A DNA stretch of 64,000 bases from Paenibacillus durus ATCC 35681 (lineage in GTDB: Bacteria > Bacillota > Bacilli > Paenibacillales > Paenibacillaceae): assembly GCF_000993825.1 (NCBI RefSeq), contig NZ_CP011114.1, forward strand, positions 3,534,001 to 3,598,000. The letters are read 5' to 3'. The notes below the pieces were generated by a model. It did no database searches. It was not told the origin of the DNA and saw only the letters and a list, made by a program, of their open reading frames with translations. Numbering within the stretch: the stretch's first letter is position 1; the number at the start of each line of letters is the position of its first letter. Both the position numbers and the translations under genes were made by a program. Positions 1-9,019 of this stretch are shown here, piece by piece.

Positions 1-530
<530 letters not shown>

Positions 531-1907
531 TCATCCCTTCGATATATTAATATTTTCAAAATAGGAACCGTATTTCACACTTTCAAGTATCGCTTCCTGT
601 ATTCCGCCTTTGCGGACCAGGGGCAGTACGCCTGCTTTGTTCAGCACCGCGCGGGGCGCGTCGCCGATACCGGAGCTGAGAAGAATCCGACAATCGCTGA
701 GGATCGAGGTGATCTCTTGAAGCGTTTCGTCTTTGTCTCCATTGCAATCGGCTGTGCCGTGGCAGTACGCCTGTATCTTCCGGATACCGATGAATTTCAC
801 TTCGGTACCGTCGGTATCGAAAATCATGAATTCCGTCGCATGGCCAAAGTGCTGGTTGACCTTGTCCCCGCCTCTGGAGGCAACCGCGACTCTTGTCTTC
901 TTGTTCTCGTCAAGAATGGTTCGGCGGTTCTCCTTCGCGATCAGGCGCTGACGGATTTTGATGTCAAGCTCCTGCTGGAACTGTTCTCTTGCATCGAGGT
1001 CGATAACCGGATCGGCTTCCATCGTTTCCAGTTGGAAATCCTGGTTACGGTCCTGGCCGAGCAGCCCAACCGCGTCGGCGCGGCATTGGCGGCAGTGACG
1101 CATCAGCTTCGTTCCGCCCTCGCTCAGCTGCTCTTGCAGCTGGTTCAGTTCTCTCGGACGAGGAGCCTTGCGTCCGTCCTTCTCATACTGGCTGCCCGGA
1201 GCGATAATCAGCGGCGTTACATTGTGAAGCGTCGCGCCTAGCTCCTTGACTTTCTTTGATACTTCAACCAGATGCTTGTCGTTGACCCCCGGAATCATAA
1301 TCGAGTTGACTTTGACGAGAATGCCTCGCTTCGCCAGTTCCTCCACGCCTTGAAGCTGACGGCTGATCAGCAGAGCGGCGGCTTCTCTTCCTTCGTAACG
1401 TACTCCTTCATCAAATACCCAAGGATAAATCTCTTTACCGACATCCGGGTCGATGGCGTTGATCGTAATCGTTACATGTCCGATTCCGAGCTCCACGATC
1501 CGATCGATGTGCCGGTATAACGTAAGTCCGTTGGTGCTGAGACAGGTCATCACATCGGGCACATGCTTCTTGACTCTCGCAAAGGTATCGAAAGTCTTAT
1601 CGGCATTTGCAAGCGGATCGCCGGGTCCGGCGATGCCGACCACCGACAGCTGCATGAGCTGTGCTGCCACACCTTTTACTTTCCGCTCCGCTTGTTCCGG
1701 AGTGAGCACCTCACTGACAACCCCAGGTCTGCTTTCGTTCACGCAGTCGAATTTACGGTTGCAGTAGTTGCATTGGATGTTGCAGGCGGGAGCGACCGGG
1801 ATATGCATCCGGGCAAAAAACCGATGGGCTTCCTCGCTGTAGCAAGGGTGGCGACTGATATCGTCCTCTGCTGCACTTGATGAACACGACGTCGGCTGCG
1901 GCTTCAT
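531..1907 (-). CDS. nifB: Nitrogenase cofactor biosynthesis radical SAM protein NifB
   Basis: NifB fuses 4Fe-4S clusters with an S-adenosylmethionine-derived carbide to make NifB-co, the core of FeMo-co. The protein of about 458 residues has the radical-SAM motif CNIQCNYC near residue 45, then GIAGPGDPLAN (SAM-binding glycine-rich stretch) and a CRQCRADAVG cysteine motif. A C-terminal NifX/NafY-like domain begins near TRVAVASRGGDKVNQHFGHA. A GTG at 1916 is also open, but it lies inside the strong ribosome site AAGGAGGTGGG. The ATG at 1907, seven bases after that site, is therefore preferred. It is the first gene of the operon and is followed directly by nifH, the order known for compact Paenibacillus nif clusters. 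It should share the upstream promoter and GlnR control. Confidence 0.97.
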   Translation of the reverse strand: MKPQPTSCSSSAAEDDISRHPCYSEEAHRFFARMHIPVAPACNIQCNYCNRKFDCVNESRPGVVSEVLTPEQAERKVKGVAAQLMQLSVVGIAGPGDPLANADKTFDTFARVKKHVPDVMTCLSTNGLTLYRHIDRIVELGIGHVTITINAIDPDVGKEIYPWVFDEGVRYEGREAAALLISRQLQGVEELAKRGILVKVNSIMIPGVNDKHLVEVSKKVKELGATLHNVTPLIIAPGSQYEKDGRKAPRPRELNQLQEQLSEGGTKLMRHCRQCRADAVGLLGQDRNQDFQLETMEADPVIDLDAREQFQQELDIKIRQRLIAKENRRTILDENKKTRVAVASRGGDKVNQHFGHATEFMIFDTDGTEVKFIGIRKIQAYCHGTADCNGDKDETLQEITSILSDCRILLSSGIGDAPRAVLNKAGVLPLVRKGGIQEAILESVKYGSYFENINISKG

Positions 1908-2085
1908 TTTTCCCACCTCCTTAAAGTAATGAGGAGTTGTACTCCCTTGCGCATACTTCGCATCATTCTCCGTATCGGAAGCATGCGCCTAAGTGTTGCG
2001 GAGCGTCAGCTGTTCAATGTTTCACAACCGGGTTCCTTGGGGTAAGATTCAAGTAGGTCGCTTGTTAGTTAACCTACATCCGACA

Positions 2086-2102
2086 TGTCAGTTTTCCTGA
2101 CC
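2086..2102. promoter_or_regulatory. Candidate second GlnR site downstream of the nif -10 box
   Basis: TGTCAGTTTTCCTGACC fits TGTNA-N7-TNACA except for the last base. It falls roughly 30-45 nt into the predicted nif transcript, where a bound repressor would block elongation. A second GlnR site below the -10 box represses nif under nitrogen excess in P. polymyxa. A further imperfect palindrome, TGTTAGTTAACCTACA (2063-2078), lies next to it and is one base short of the consensus spacing. Confidence 0.45.
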
Positions 2103-2135
2103 TCAACCTTGCTTGGAAAGCTTTGTTGTACACTC

Positions 2136-2164
2136 ATCATATTTTCAATCCCGTATATCGTCAA
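2136..2164 (-). promoter_or_regulatory. Sigma-A-type promoter of the nif operon
   Basis: On the minus strand a -35 TTGACG (2164-2159) and a -10 TATGAT (2141-2136) are separated by 17 bp. They would start a transcript near 2129 with a leader of about 220 nt before nifB. Paenibacillus nif operons are known to use a vegetative promoter rather than sigma-54, and no -24/-12 element was noticed here. The start site is predicted only. Confidence 0.65.
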
Positions 2165-2223
2165 TTAGCGTAAACAAGAAAATTTAAGGTATTTCCACGT
2201 GTTTGCAGTTTCGTCAAATGATA

Positions 2224-2240
2224 TGTTAGATTATATAACA
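2224..2240. promoter_or_regulatory. GlnR/TnrA-type operator, upstream nif site
   Basis: TGTTAGATTATATAACA matches the GlnR/TnrA consensus TGTNA-N7-TNACA at every defined position. It lies about 60 bp upstream of the predicted -35 box of the nif promoter. In P. polymyxa an upstream GlnR site is known to activate nif under nitrogen limitation, and the position here fits that role. Confidence 0.75.
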
Positions 2241-2425
2241 TTCACGTTCCATGTTTACGTTTTCATATCCCGTTTTCATTGAAAATCAATGTCATTTTAC
2301 TCCCCTTTTACAGTGGCTTAACTGAATGAATTCTCTACATGTATCCCCTAGTTCCGACAAAAGGAATGTCGATTCTAGTGAAATAAACTCTAAATTATAG
2401 AGAGGATGATTGAAATCCCCCACTG

Positions 2426-2454
2426 TTGACAATGTTTCTCAACTAATATATGAT
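2426..2454 (+). promoter_or_regulatory. Sigma-A promoter for the riboswitch-terC transcript
   Basis: TTGACA (2426-2431), a 17 bp spacer and TATGAT (2449-2454) form a near-consensus promoter. It lies just upstream of the manganese riboswitch and points toward the TerC gene. Confidence 0.8.
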
Positions 2455-2479
2455 CTTTCTAGGCATAAACTAAGTAAAC

Positions 2480-2642
2480 CGAATATCCCGTAAAGGGGAG
2501 TAGCTGATAAATAAAGTCGTCAGTACGAGAACACAATGATTTCTCCGGCTTTATTGGCAATATCTTATTGTTAGCGAGACCTTTACCATTCAGATTGATT
2601 CTTTTTTTTGAATTCAATCTGTTTGGTAAAGGTCTTTTTTAT
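2480..2642 (+). ncRNA. yybP-ykoY manganese riboswitch with intrinsic terminator
   Basis: The leader contains the conserved yybP-ykoY core around AAAGGGGAGTAGC (2492-2504) and a second conserved arm near TTTCTCCGGCTTTATTGGC. It is followed by a long intrinsic terminator. The terminator stem pairs the arm beginning AGACCTTTACCA (2577 on) with the arm ending TGGTAAAGGTCT (to about 2634), and a run of six T follows. This family binds Mn2+, and such Bacillota members usually switch transcription on when Mn2+ is bound. The TerC-family gene directly downstream is a classic target. The core was recognised by eye; the exact 5' boundary is approximate. Confidence 0.85.
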
Positions 2643-2682
2643 ATACTTTTGGGTCATCATAAACGCGAGGGAGGTAACAACA

Positions 2683-3513
2683 ATGGATTTTGGATTACTA
2701 TTGGAGTATGGCTGGGTACTGCTTGTTCTAGTGGGGCTGGAAGGGCTGCTCGCTGCGGACAATGCACTGGTGCTGGCAATCATGGTGAAACACCTTCCTG
2801 AGGAGACGAGGAAAAGGGCGCTCTTTTACGGGCTGTTCGGGGCGTTCATCTTCAGGTTCGGCTCGCTGTTCGTCATTTCGTTCCTGGTGGACATCTGGCA
2901 GGTGCAGGCGATCGGGGCGATTTATCTGCTCTTTATAGCAGCCAACCACATCATTCGTAAAATCATTGCTTCGAAGAAGCCGGTAACGGATGAAGCCGCG
3001 GAAAGCGGCGCAAAGGAAAACGCTGACAAAAAGAAAGGCGGTTTCTGGCTGACTGTCTTCAAGGTGGAACTGGCGGACATCGCCTTTGCCGTCGACTCTA
3101 TTCTTGCTGCGGTCGCTCTGGCCGTTGCGCTTCCGCCAAGCGGTCTTCCCGCAATCGGCGGCCTCGACGGTGGCGTGTTCCTCGTTATTTTTGCCGGGGG
3201 ATTTATCGGACTTGTTATCATGCGCTTTGCAGCCTCTTTCTTCGTCAAGCTCCTTCATTCCCGTCCGGGACTTGAGGTCGCGGCCTTCGTTATCGTCGGC
3301 TGGGTTGGCGTCAAGCTGGCTGTCATTACACTTGCGCATCCTTCGCTCGGTATATTATCCGAGGATTTCGCGCACAGCACATTGTGGAAGGCGACATTCT
3401 ATATCGTCCTTGTCCTCATCGCCGTCATCGGCTGGTTCATGAGCAAGCATACTACCGAAGAGAACAAAGGTGTAAATCCGGTTCGCGAACTGGATAAGCA
3501 GCTTGGTAAATAA
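2683..3513 (+). CDS. TerC/YkoY-family integral membrane protein, likely manganese exporter
   Basis: This 276-residue polytopic membrane protein has the TerC signature LEGLLAADNALVLAIMVKHL near its N terminus. A second conserved acidic segment, ELADIAFAVDSILAAVALAV, follows a charged cytoplasmic loop (about residues 110-130). There are seven or so hydrophobic segments. The ATG at 2683 is preceded by GAGGGAGGT; an upstream ATG at 2608 lies inside the riboswitch terminator and is unlikely. TerC proteins under yybP-ykoY riboswitches are linked to Mn2+ efflux or metalation of exported enzymes. The gene stands alone between its own promoter and terminator, so Mn2+-induced expression is the natural reading. 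Confidence 0.9.
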   Translation: MDFGLLLEYGWVLLVLVGLEGLLAADNALVLAIMVKHLPEETRKRALFYGLFGAFIFRFGSLFVISFLVDIWQVQAIGAIYLLFIAANHIIRKIIASKKPVTDEAAESGAKENADKKKGGFWLTVFKVELADIAFAVDSILAAVALAVALPPSGLPAIGGLDGGVFLVIFAGGFIGLVIMRFAASFFVKLLHSRPGLEVAAFVIVGWVGVKLAVITLAHPSLGILSEDFAHSTLWKATFYIVLVLIAVIGWFMSKHTTEENKGVNPVRELDKQLGK

Positions 3514-3540
3514 GGAGACTTCCTAAATTAGTCGACAAAA

Positions 3541-3584
3541 ACAGCCCGTTTTCGCCGTAATAAGCGTAAACGGGCTTGTTTGTT
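3541..3584 (+). terminator. Intrinsic terminator after terC
   Basis: AGCCCGTTTTCGC pairs with GCGTAAACGGGCT around an 8-base loop, and a T-rich tail (TGTTTGTT) follows. It lies 30 bp after the TerC stop codon. Confidence 0.8.
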
Positions 3585-3703
3585 AAATAACCCTATAATT
3601 TAGAAAAACCCCTATATGGAAGGAAGTCATCTATAAACCAGAAGATGTAAGGTGCGTGTGATATATGCGTGAGTTGTTTCAACTCGCGGACCCTATGAAA
3701 ACC

Positions 3704-4771
3704 TTATCCCAGCGCCGACGCTTTAATCTGCTTGCTGCGCAGCTGTCCGCAGGCCGCATCAATATCCGTTCCCTGCTCCAGACGGGTGCTGACGCTCACA
3801 CCCTGTTTTTTCAGCGTATCGAAGAAAGCCCGTACCGTCTCCCGGTCGCTGCGCTGATACTGGCTGTGCTCATCCACCGGATTATACGGAATCAGGTTCA
3901 CGTTGACGAGCGGGCCATAACCGACAATCAGCTTGGCCAGCTCAAGAGCATGTTCCTGTTGGTCGTTCACATCCCGCAGCAAAATATACTCCAGCGTCGT
4001 TCTCCGCTTCGTCTTCTCCACATAGTAATCAAGCGCATGCATCAGCTTCTCGATCGGAATGGCGCGGTTGATCTTCATGATTCGGCTGCGAAGCTCATTA
4101 TTCGGCGCATGCAGGGAAATAGCCAGATTTACCTGAAGGTTGCGGTCCGCAAATTCAATAATTTTGTCCGCAAGGCCGCTGGTCGAGACGGTGATGTGCC
4201 GTCCGGCGATGTTCAGCCCCTTCTGATTCTTGATTATCAGCAGAAAATCTACCATATTCTCGAAGTTGTCAAACGGCTCTCCGATGCCCATGACGACAAT
4301 GTGGCTTACCGCTTCTCCCTTCCCCATCTGGTCCAGATACAACTGCACCTGCATGATCTGCCCCACAATCTCCCCGGAACTCAAATCCCGGCTCTTGGAC
4401 AGAAGCCCACTTGCACAGAAGCTGCACCCGATATTGCAGCCGACCTGGGTCGTTACGCAAACGGCCAGCCCGTATTTTTGCCGCATCAATACCGTTTCGA
4501 TCAAATTTCCGTCCGGCAGCCGGAACAGAAATTTAACCGTGCCGTCTATCGACTCCTGCTTTACATGCTCGGTCAAGGTCCGGATGGAAAAATGCTCGTC
4601 TAGCTGCCGCAAGGCGTCCGGATGCACATCTTCCATTTGCGAAAAATCCGTTACCCGCTTTATATACAGCCAATCCCACACCTGCAGAGCCCGGAATTTA
4701 CGGTGTCCGCGCTCTAGCAGCCATGCCGCCAGCTGATCAAAGGTCAATCCATAGATGGAAGTTTTGCTCAT
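3704..4771 (-). CDS. rlmN: Dual-specificity 23S rRNA A2503 / tRNA A37 C2-methyltransferase RlmN
   Basis: RlmN is a cytoplasmic radical-SAM enzyme that methylates C2 of A2503 in 23S rRNA and of A37 in several tRNAs. The 355-residue protein shows the cluster motif CNIGCSFC near residue 115, preceded by VCVTTQVG. It also has [15 protein letters not shown], the ITVSTSGL segment, and the C-terminal methyl-accepting cysteine in DAACGQLR. Length and all key residues are normal for the family. The ATG at 4771 has GAGG eight bases upstream. It is a monocistronic housekeeping gene facing the terC gene. Confidence 0.96.
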   Translation of the reverse strand: MSKTSIYGLTFDQLAAWLLERGHRKFRALQVWDWLYIKRVTDFSQMEDVHPDALRQLDEHFSIRTLTEHVKQESIDGTVKFLFRLPDGNLIETVLMRQKYGLAVCVTTQVGCNIGCSFCASGLLSKSRDLSSGEIVGQIMQVQLYLDQMGKGEAVSHIVVMGIGEPFDNFENMVDFLLIIKNQKGLNIAGRHITVSTSGLADKIIEFADRNLQVNLAISLHAPNNELRSRIMKINRAIPIEKLMHALDYYVEKTKRRTTLEYILLRDVNDQQEHALELAKLIVGYGPLVNVNLIPYNPVDEHSQYQRSDRETVRAFFDTLKKQGVSVSTRLEQGTDIDAACGQLRSKQIKASALG

Positions 4772-4883
4772 GATTTATCCTCTTTTCAAGGCTTCTGCAA
4801 AGCCTGTCATTCAATATGCAGCTGCTTAAGCCGTAATCGTATCTTATTGTCCCAAATTTTTTTAATTAAAACAAGAGGATTCT

Positions 4884-4937
4884 TATAGAAAAAAGCCGTC
4901 CGGCGAAGGCGAATTCCCCCCGCTGAACGGCTTAAAG
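4884..4937 (-). terminator. Terminator of the YcdB/SLH gene
   Basis: Read on the minus strand, AAGCCGTTCAGCGGGG and CGCCGGACGGCTT form a stem that ends in TTTTTT. It lies just beyond the stop of the minus-strand gene at 4955. Confidence 0.8.
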
Positions 4938-4954
4938 CTTTACACTTACTGCAC

Positions 4955-7330
4955 TTAGTAAATAGGCTGCCCGATAGCTTGATCCGTCTTGCCCTGGAGT
5001 TCCACCAGCTTCAGCATTACCGTGGCCGCCTCGGCCTTGGTTACGGTGTCTGCCGGATTAAATTTGCCGTTCTCTCCCTGGAGAAGGCCAAGCTTCACAG
5101 CGACCGCAACTTCGCCCTTGCGGGTGATCGAGGCCGCGTCCCCAAATTGGGCTAAGGCCGGATCAGCCTGCAAGAAGGCTGAGATCTTGTTGTATTTGAC
5201 AATGGAAGCCAAGAGGACCGCAAATCCCTCGCGTGTCAGCTTGGCGTCCGGTTGGAACGTGCTGCCTGCATCAATCCACTGGTTCTGCACAGCGTAGGAG
5301 ACCGCATTATAATACGGGCTTTCCGGACTAACGCCGGCGACCGGCTTAGGTTCGGTTCCGTTATTGTAGCCGGTAAAATAAGGCGTAATCGCCTTGGTAA
5401 TCCAGGTCAGCCATTCTCCGGCGAAAATCTCGGAATCGGGATTCACTTTTCCATTCTGATCCGGTACCAAAATATTGTATTTCACCAATGTCGACAGCGC
5501 CTGCTCGGCCGCGTGTCCTTGAATGTCGGAAGCGGAGGCTGCTTTCTGCAATTTGCCGGGCACCTCATACTGAGCGGTCGGTCTGCCGGTAACCGCGTCA
5601 ATGACTTCCGGGATGTTGGCGGGATCTTCAAGTACTGGCGAATATACAAGCTTGATCTTCGGCTTTGTGTAACTGGCAATGGTATTGCCTCCGAAGCTTC
5701 CATATTGCAGCTTCACCTTATAGCGGTTAAAGGTCTGAGCCCGCGCCTCTGCCTTCGTAGTCTTCACTGCGGACAGATCGACTCCCGCTTTTCCAAGATC
5801 CGATGTCCGAGGAACGATATAGGTCTTCAATGCGCCGGTATGGTCGAGCACAAGCGTCAGACCGCCATCGCTAATCGGAACCCCTTTATAGAAGCGAAGG
5901 AATTGGAAGGTGAAGCCCGCGCCTTCGCCGGCGGTATTTTCCCGCTCGACCAGCTTCAGATTGCTGGCGGCATCGGGATACAGGAGGTTAATCAAGGCGA
6001 GCGCCTTATTTTTGGCCTGCTGCAGTGTCGCGTTAGCTTCATTGCCCTTCGGCTTGTTCGCTTCCTGGGCGTCAGGCGGGACTGGATATTGATTTTCATT
6101 GATACTCAGAATTTCCCCAGTAACGGCGTCAATTTCGGCGTAAGTTTGAGAGGGGAAACCGGTTTTGAGAGACTCCCTGTCCATCCAGGCCAGCCTCCAA
6201 ACCTTCCGTCCGGTATTCGCGTAATCGCTGCCCAGCGAACTGGATATCAGCTTTCTCGCCGCGGGAATGGAGACGATCTGCTTCACCCGCTTGGCCGCTT
6301 CATCGCTTGTCATTTCCGTTGCGGCGGTTCTGGGAGCAAAGCGGCTTGCAGCCTGCGGAATATCGCTGTATACGGATGCTGTAACCGTACTTTCCGCGCC
6401 AAAAGTGTCCAGTCTTTTTCCCGTTAGGGCATCGATGGCATACAGCGCCCGCTCGGTCGGCCGCCAGCCTAAGATCCAACTGTTGCTGCTACCATTCTTG
6501 TAGACAGGCACGTAAACAAGCTCCACGTCAAACTGGTCGCTAAATGTCTGCTCCGCCTTGGCCTGCGTAATCGACGCAGCAGCCGCTGGGTAGTTCCAAT
6601 GCTCCGGTGATTTGTTGAACTGTCTTACACTGCCGTCCGCGTCGACAACCACGGTGACATTTTCAAGCGGGGAAGTGATGCCGTTCTTTGCAACGCTAAA
6701 AGTAAATCCGTATTGTACGGGACCGAAAAGTGCGGGATTACTCAAATAATCATTGCCATCCTGCAGTTCCAAATCGTTAATCGAAAGGGAGGGAGCCGCT
6801 TTAGAGATAAAAGCTTTGGCTTTCTCCAGCGCCTGTTCCCTAGTGAGCTCAGGGGGATAATATTTCTGGTTCTGCTGCCGATCCGAAAAATAGAGATATG
6901 TACTAATCAGATCTCCATTAACGGCATCCACCTGGCTGCTAATGCCATATCCATTATTGCCCTTCTGGTAATTCCATTGAATGTTCCATATCATTTGATT
7001 GGATGGTGCGGGATACGTATTGGTAATGCCCAGTTCCACACTCGTTACTTCCGCATCAGCTAGAATGGGAAACAACTCTCTTAGCTTGGAGATCGCCTGC
7101 GCTTTCGTAAACTTGGCCTGGGTAGGGTCTGCTTCAGTTGTCTTCGCAGATTCCGCGGCATTCTGGGATTTGTCGGCAGCCACCTTGTAAGAAACGGGGA
7201 CGGCTGCGGTGGTACCGGAAGAAGTAGCTGCGGCGGCCAATCCTGCCGGCATCGCGAGAGTAAATGCCACCATTCCGGTTAATGCGGATTTTACCGTGAA
7301 GCCCGGCGTGCGGATATGCTTTTTCCTCAA
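4955..7330 (-). CDS. Secreted YcdB/YcdC-PepSY-like protein with C-terminal SLH domains
   Basis: The 791-residue protein has a typical Sec signal peptide (basic MRKKHIR, then a hydrophobic stretch ending GLAAAA). Two to three repeats of the YcdB/YcdC type follow, related to PepSY domains, each with an ITQAKAEQTF- or LTREQALEKAKAF-like helix and a 'VDAVTGEI' strand. The C terminus carries S-layer-homology segments (VKYNILVPDQNGKVNPDS, LTREGFAVLLASIV, VTKAEAATVMLKLV) that would tether it to cell-wall polymer. It starts with TTG at 7330, eight bases after GGAGG. YcdB-type proteins are exported or wall-bound; their activity is not well defined, so no enzyme is named. It is monocistronic with its own terminator. 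Confidence 0.85.
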   Translation of the reverse strand: MRKKHIRTPGFTVKSALTGMVAFTLAMPAGLAAAATSSGTTAAVPVSYKVAADKSQNAAESAKTTEADPTQAKFTKAQAISKLRELFPILADAEVTSVELGITNTYPAPSNQMIWNIQWNYQKGNNGYGISSQVDAVNGDLISTYLYFSDRQQNQKYYPPELTREQALEKAKAFISKAAPSLSINDLELQDGNDYLSNPALFGPVQYGFTFSVAKNGITSPLENVTVVVDADGSVRQFNKSPEHWNYPAAAASITQAKAEQTFSDQFDVELVYVPVYKNGSSNSWILGWRPTERALYAIDALTGKRLDTFGAESTVTASVYSDIPQAASRFAPRTAATEMTSDEAAKRVKQIVSIPAARKLISSSLGSDYANTGRKVWRLAWMDRESLKTGFPSQTYAEIDAVTGEILSINENQYPVPPDAQEANKPKGNEANATLQQAKNKALALINLLYPDAASNLKLVERENTAGEGAGFTFQFLRFYKGVPISDGGLTLVLDHTGALKTYIVPRTSDLGKAGVDLSAVKTTKAEARAQTFNRYKVKLQYGSFGGNTIASYTKPKIKLVYSPVLEDPANIPEVIDAVTGRPTAQYEVPGKLQKAASASDIQGHAAEQALSTLVKYNILVPDQNGKVNPDSEIFAGEWLTWITKAITPYFTGYNNGTEPKPVAGVSPESPYYNAVSYAVQNQWIDAGSTFQPDAKLTREGFAVLLASIVKYNKISAFLQADPALAQFGDAASITRKGEVAVAVKLGLLQGENGKFNPADTVTKAEAATVMLKLVELQGKTDQAIGQPIY

Positions 7331-7496
7331 AATCTCATCCTCCTTTTTTCAATTCTTAGTAATTATAAAGATATATTCATTTATTTTCCATATAAAAGTT
7401 CTCTTACTCACAGAAAAAAACCTTCTATCACCTGTCATAAGGCAAAAGAATGCTTATTGAAGATGGTAATTCGCAAAGTACGGCCGTGGATCGCGA

Positions 7497-8252
7497 TTAG
7501 GACCTGCGCCATTTCATAAAGATACTATCCAGCACATCAACCAGCAGAAAAAGAATAAAGCCAACAAGACTGAACAGCAATATTCCCGCATACATTCCGG
7601 GGTAGTCCAAACGCTGCCATGAATCCATAATGAAAAAGCCCATTCCATGCTCCGTTCCGTAAATCTCAGTAAAAAACAGCACAGAAATGGCGGTACCAAG
7701 TGAAATACGGACCGTGCTGAGAATGACCGACAGCGCTCCAGGCAGCGTTACATGCCAAAATTTATGCAGCGCGGCTGCTCCGATGCTGGACAGTACCTCG
7801 TAGGCGCTGCCAGGGATCGCCTTTACACCGTCGCGTACGGAGATAATGATCTGAAAGATGAGGATCAGCATGATCATCAGTATTTTGGAGATTTCCCCCA
7901 GTCCGAAAAACAGCATGACGACGGGCAGCAGGGCGATTTTGGGCACGGGATACGTTAGGTAGACTACAGGGTCGAGCAGTCTGTTCCAAAACATCGAACG
8001 CCCCATGAGAAGGCCGATTAGCAGGCCGAGCAGAAGCGCCAGCAGCATTCCGGCAAATACGCGGTACAGGCTGTATCCGATATTCAGCCAGGTTTCCGTG
8101 AACCCAAACTGGAACAAGGATGCGTAAACCGCAAAGGGACTCGGCAGAATCGGCATGTTAATGAGCAGAGCTGCGGCATACCAGACCGCATTGATCCCCA
8201 AGAATACAAGCAATAGCCGTAAAATATAATGATAGCGCGTTGTTTTTACCAT
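7497..8252 (-). CDS. ABC transporter permease, SsuC/TauC/ThiX-like
   Basis: This 251-residue inner-membrane permease has about six hydrophobic helices. The BPD-type (EAA) loop appears as EVLSSIGAAALHKFWHVTLPGALSV around residues 140-165, where the ATPase docks. Sequence such as DPVVYLTYPVPKIALLPVVM is characteristic of sulfonate/taurine/pyrimidine-precursor permeases. It is the last gene of a three-gene operon, and its ATG overlaps the ATPase stop by seven bases. The substrate cannot be set from the permease alone. Confidence 0.92.
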   Translation of the reverse strand: MVKTTRYHYILRLLLVFLGINAVWYAAALLINMPILPSPFAVYASLFQFGFTETWLNIGYSLYRVFAGMLLALLLGLLIGLLMGRSMFWNRLLDPVVYLTYPVPKIALLPVVMLFFGLGEISKILMIMLILIFQIIISVRDGVKAIPGSAYEVLSSIGAAALHKFWHVTLPGALSVILSTVRISLGTAISVLFFTEIYGTEHGMGFFIMDSWQRLDYPGMYAGILLFSLVGFILFLLVDVLDSIFMKWRRS

Positions 8253-9019
8253 TTCTCCTGCATTACCTTTCTGATCAGCTTGGTCTGCTCGAAGAACTCC
8301 GTGCTGCTTCGTTTATCTTCATGCTTTAATGAAAAAACGGGATTTTCGATAAGATCCAGTTCCCGGCCGCCAGGCGACATAACGGCAATTTTCTCCCCCA
8401 GCAGGATCGCTTCCTCCACATCATGAGTCACAAATAAAGCCGTGACCGGATGCGTTCGCCAGTTCTCAAGAAACAGACGCTGCAGCGTCTCGCGGGTCAT
8501 CGCATCGAGCGCAGAGAACGGCTCGTCCAGCAGCATAATTTCGGGTAGCAGCGAGAACGCCCTGGCAACTGCGACCCGCTGCTGCTGTCCTCCGCTGAGT
8601 GAGAGAGGATACCGTCCGGCCAGATCGGCGATGCCCATGGCTTCCAGCCAGCGGCGGATTCGGTCCTCCCGCTCCTCCTTCTGCTCTCTTCCGGGAAGGG
8701 TGACCGCGAGAGCCGTGCGGAGATTGGCCGTCACAGTCTTCCAGGGCAGCAGGCCGTAGGTTTGCGGCACAAGTCCGATAAGGGTATCCCGGCCATGCGC
8801 GGGCTGTCCATTATATGTAATGTCCCCCGTATACCGGGGAAGCAGACCGGCAATGGCCTTGAGGAGCGTCGACTTACCGCAGCCCGACGGACCGATCAGT
8901 GTGTAGATGCCATGCTCCGGTATGTGCAGCGAGGTCGGCCCAAAGGCCGGCGTTCCTTCTTTATAGCTTATGGTCAGCCCGTTTATGCGAAGTCCGTCTT
9001 TATTACTTGAACTGGACAT
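8246..9019 (-). CDS. ABC transporter ATP-binding protein, SsuB/TauB-like
   Basis: This 257-residue nucleotide-binding subunit has Walker A GPSGCGKSTLLKAIAGLL, the Q-loop segment GLVPQTYGLLPWKTV, the signature LSGGQQQRVAVARAF, Walker B IMLLDEPFSALD and the switch histidine in LFVTHDVEEA. All catalytic residues are intact. The gene overlaps the substrate-binding protein gene by 17 bases and the permease gene by 7, so the three are translated from one message. It powers import by the nitrate/sulfonate/taurine-class transporter. Confidence 0.94.
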   Translation of the reverse strand: MSSSSNKDGLRINGLTISYKEGTPAFGPTSLHIPEHGIYTLIGPSGCGKSTLLKAIAGLLPRYTGDITYNGQPAHGRDTLIGLVPQTYGLLPWKTVTANLRTALAVTLPGREQKEEREDRIRRWLEAMGIADLAGRYPLSLSGGQQQRVAVARAFSLLPEIMLLDEPFSALDAMTRETLQRLFLENWRTHPVTALFVTHDVEEAILLGEKIAVMSPGGRELDLIENPVFSLKHEDKRSSTEFFEQTKLIRKVMQEKW

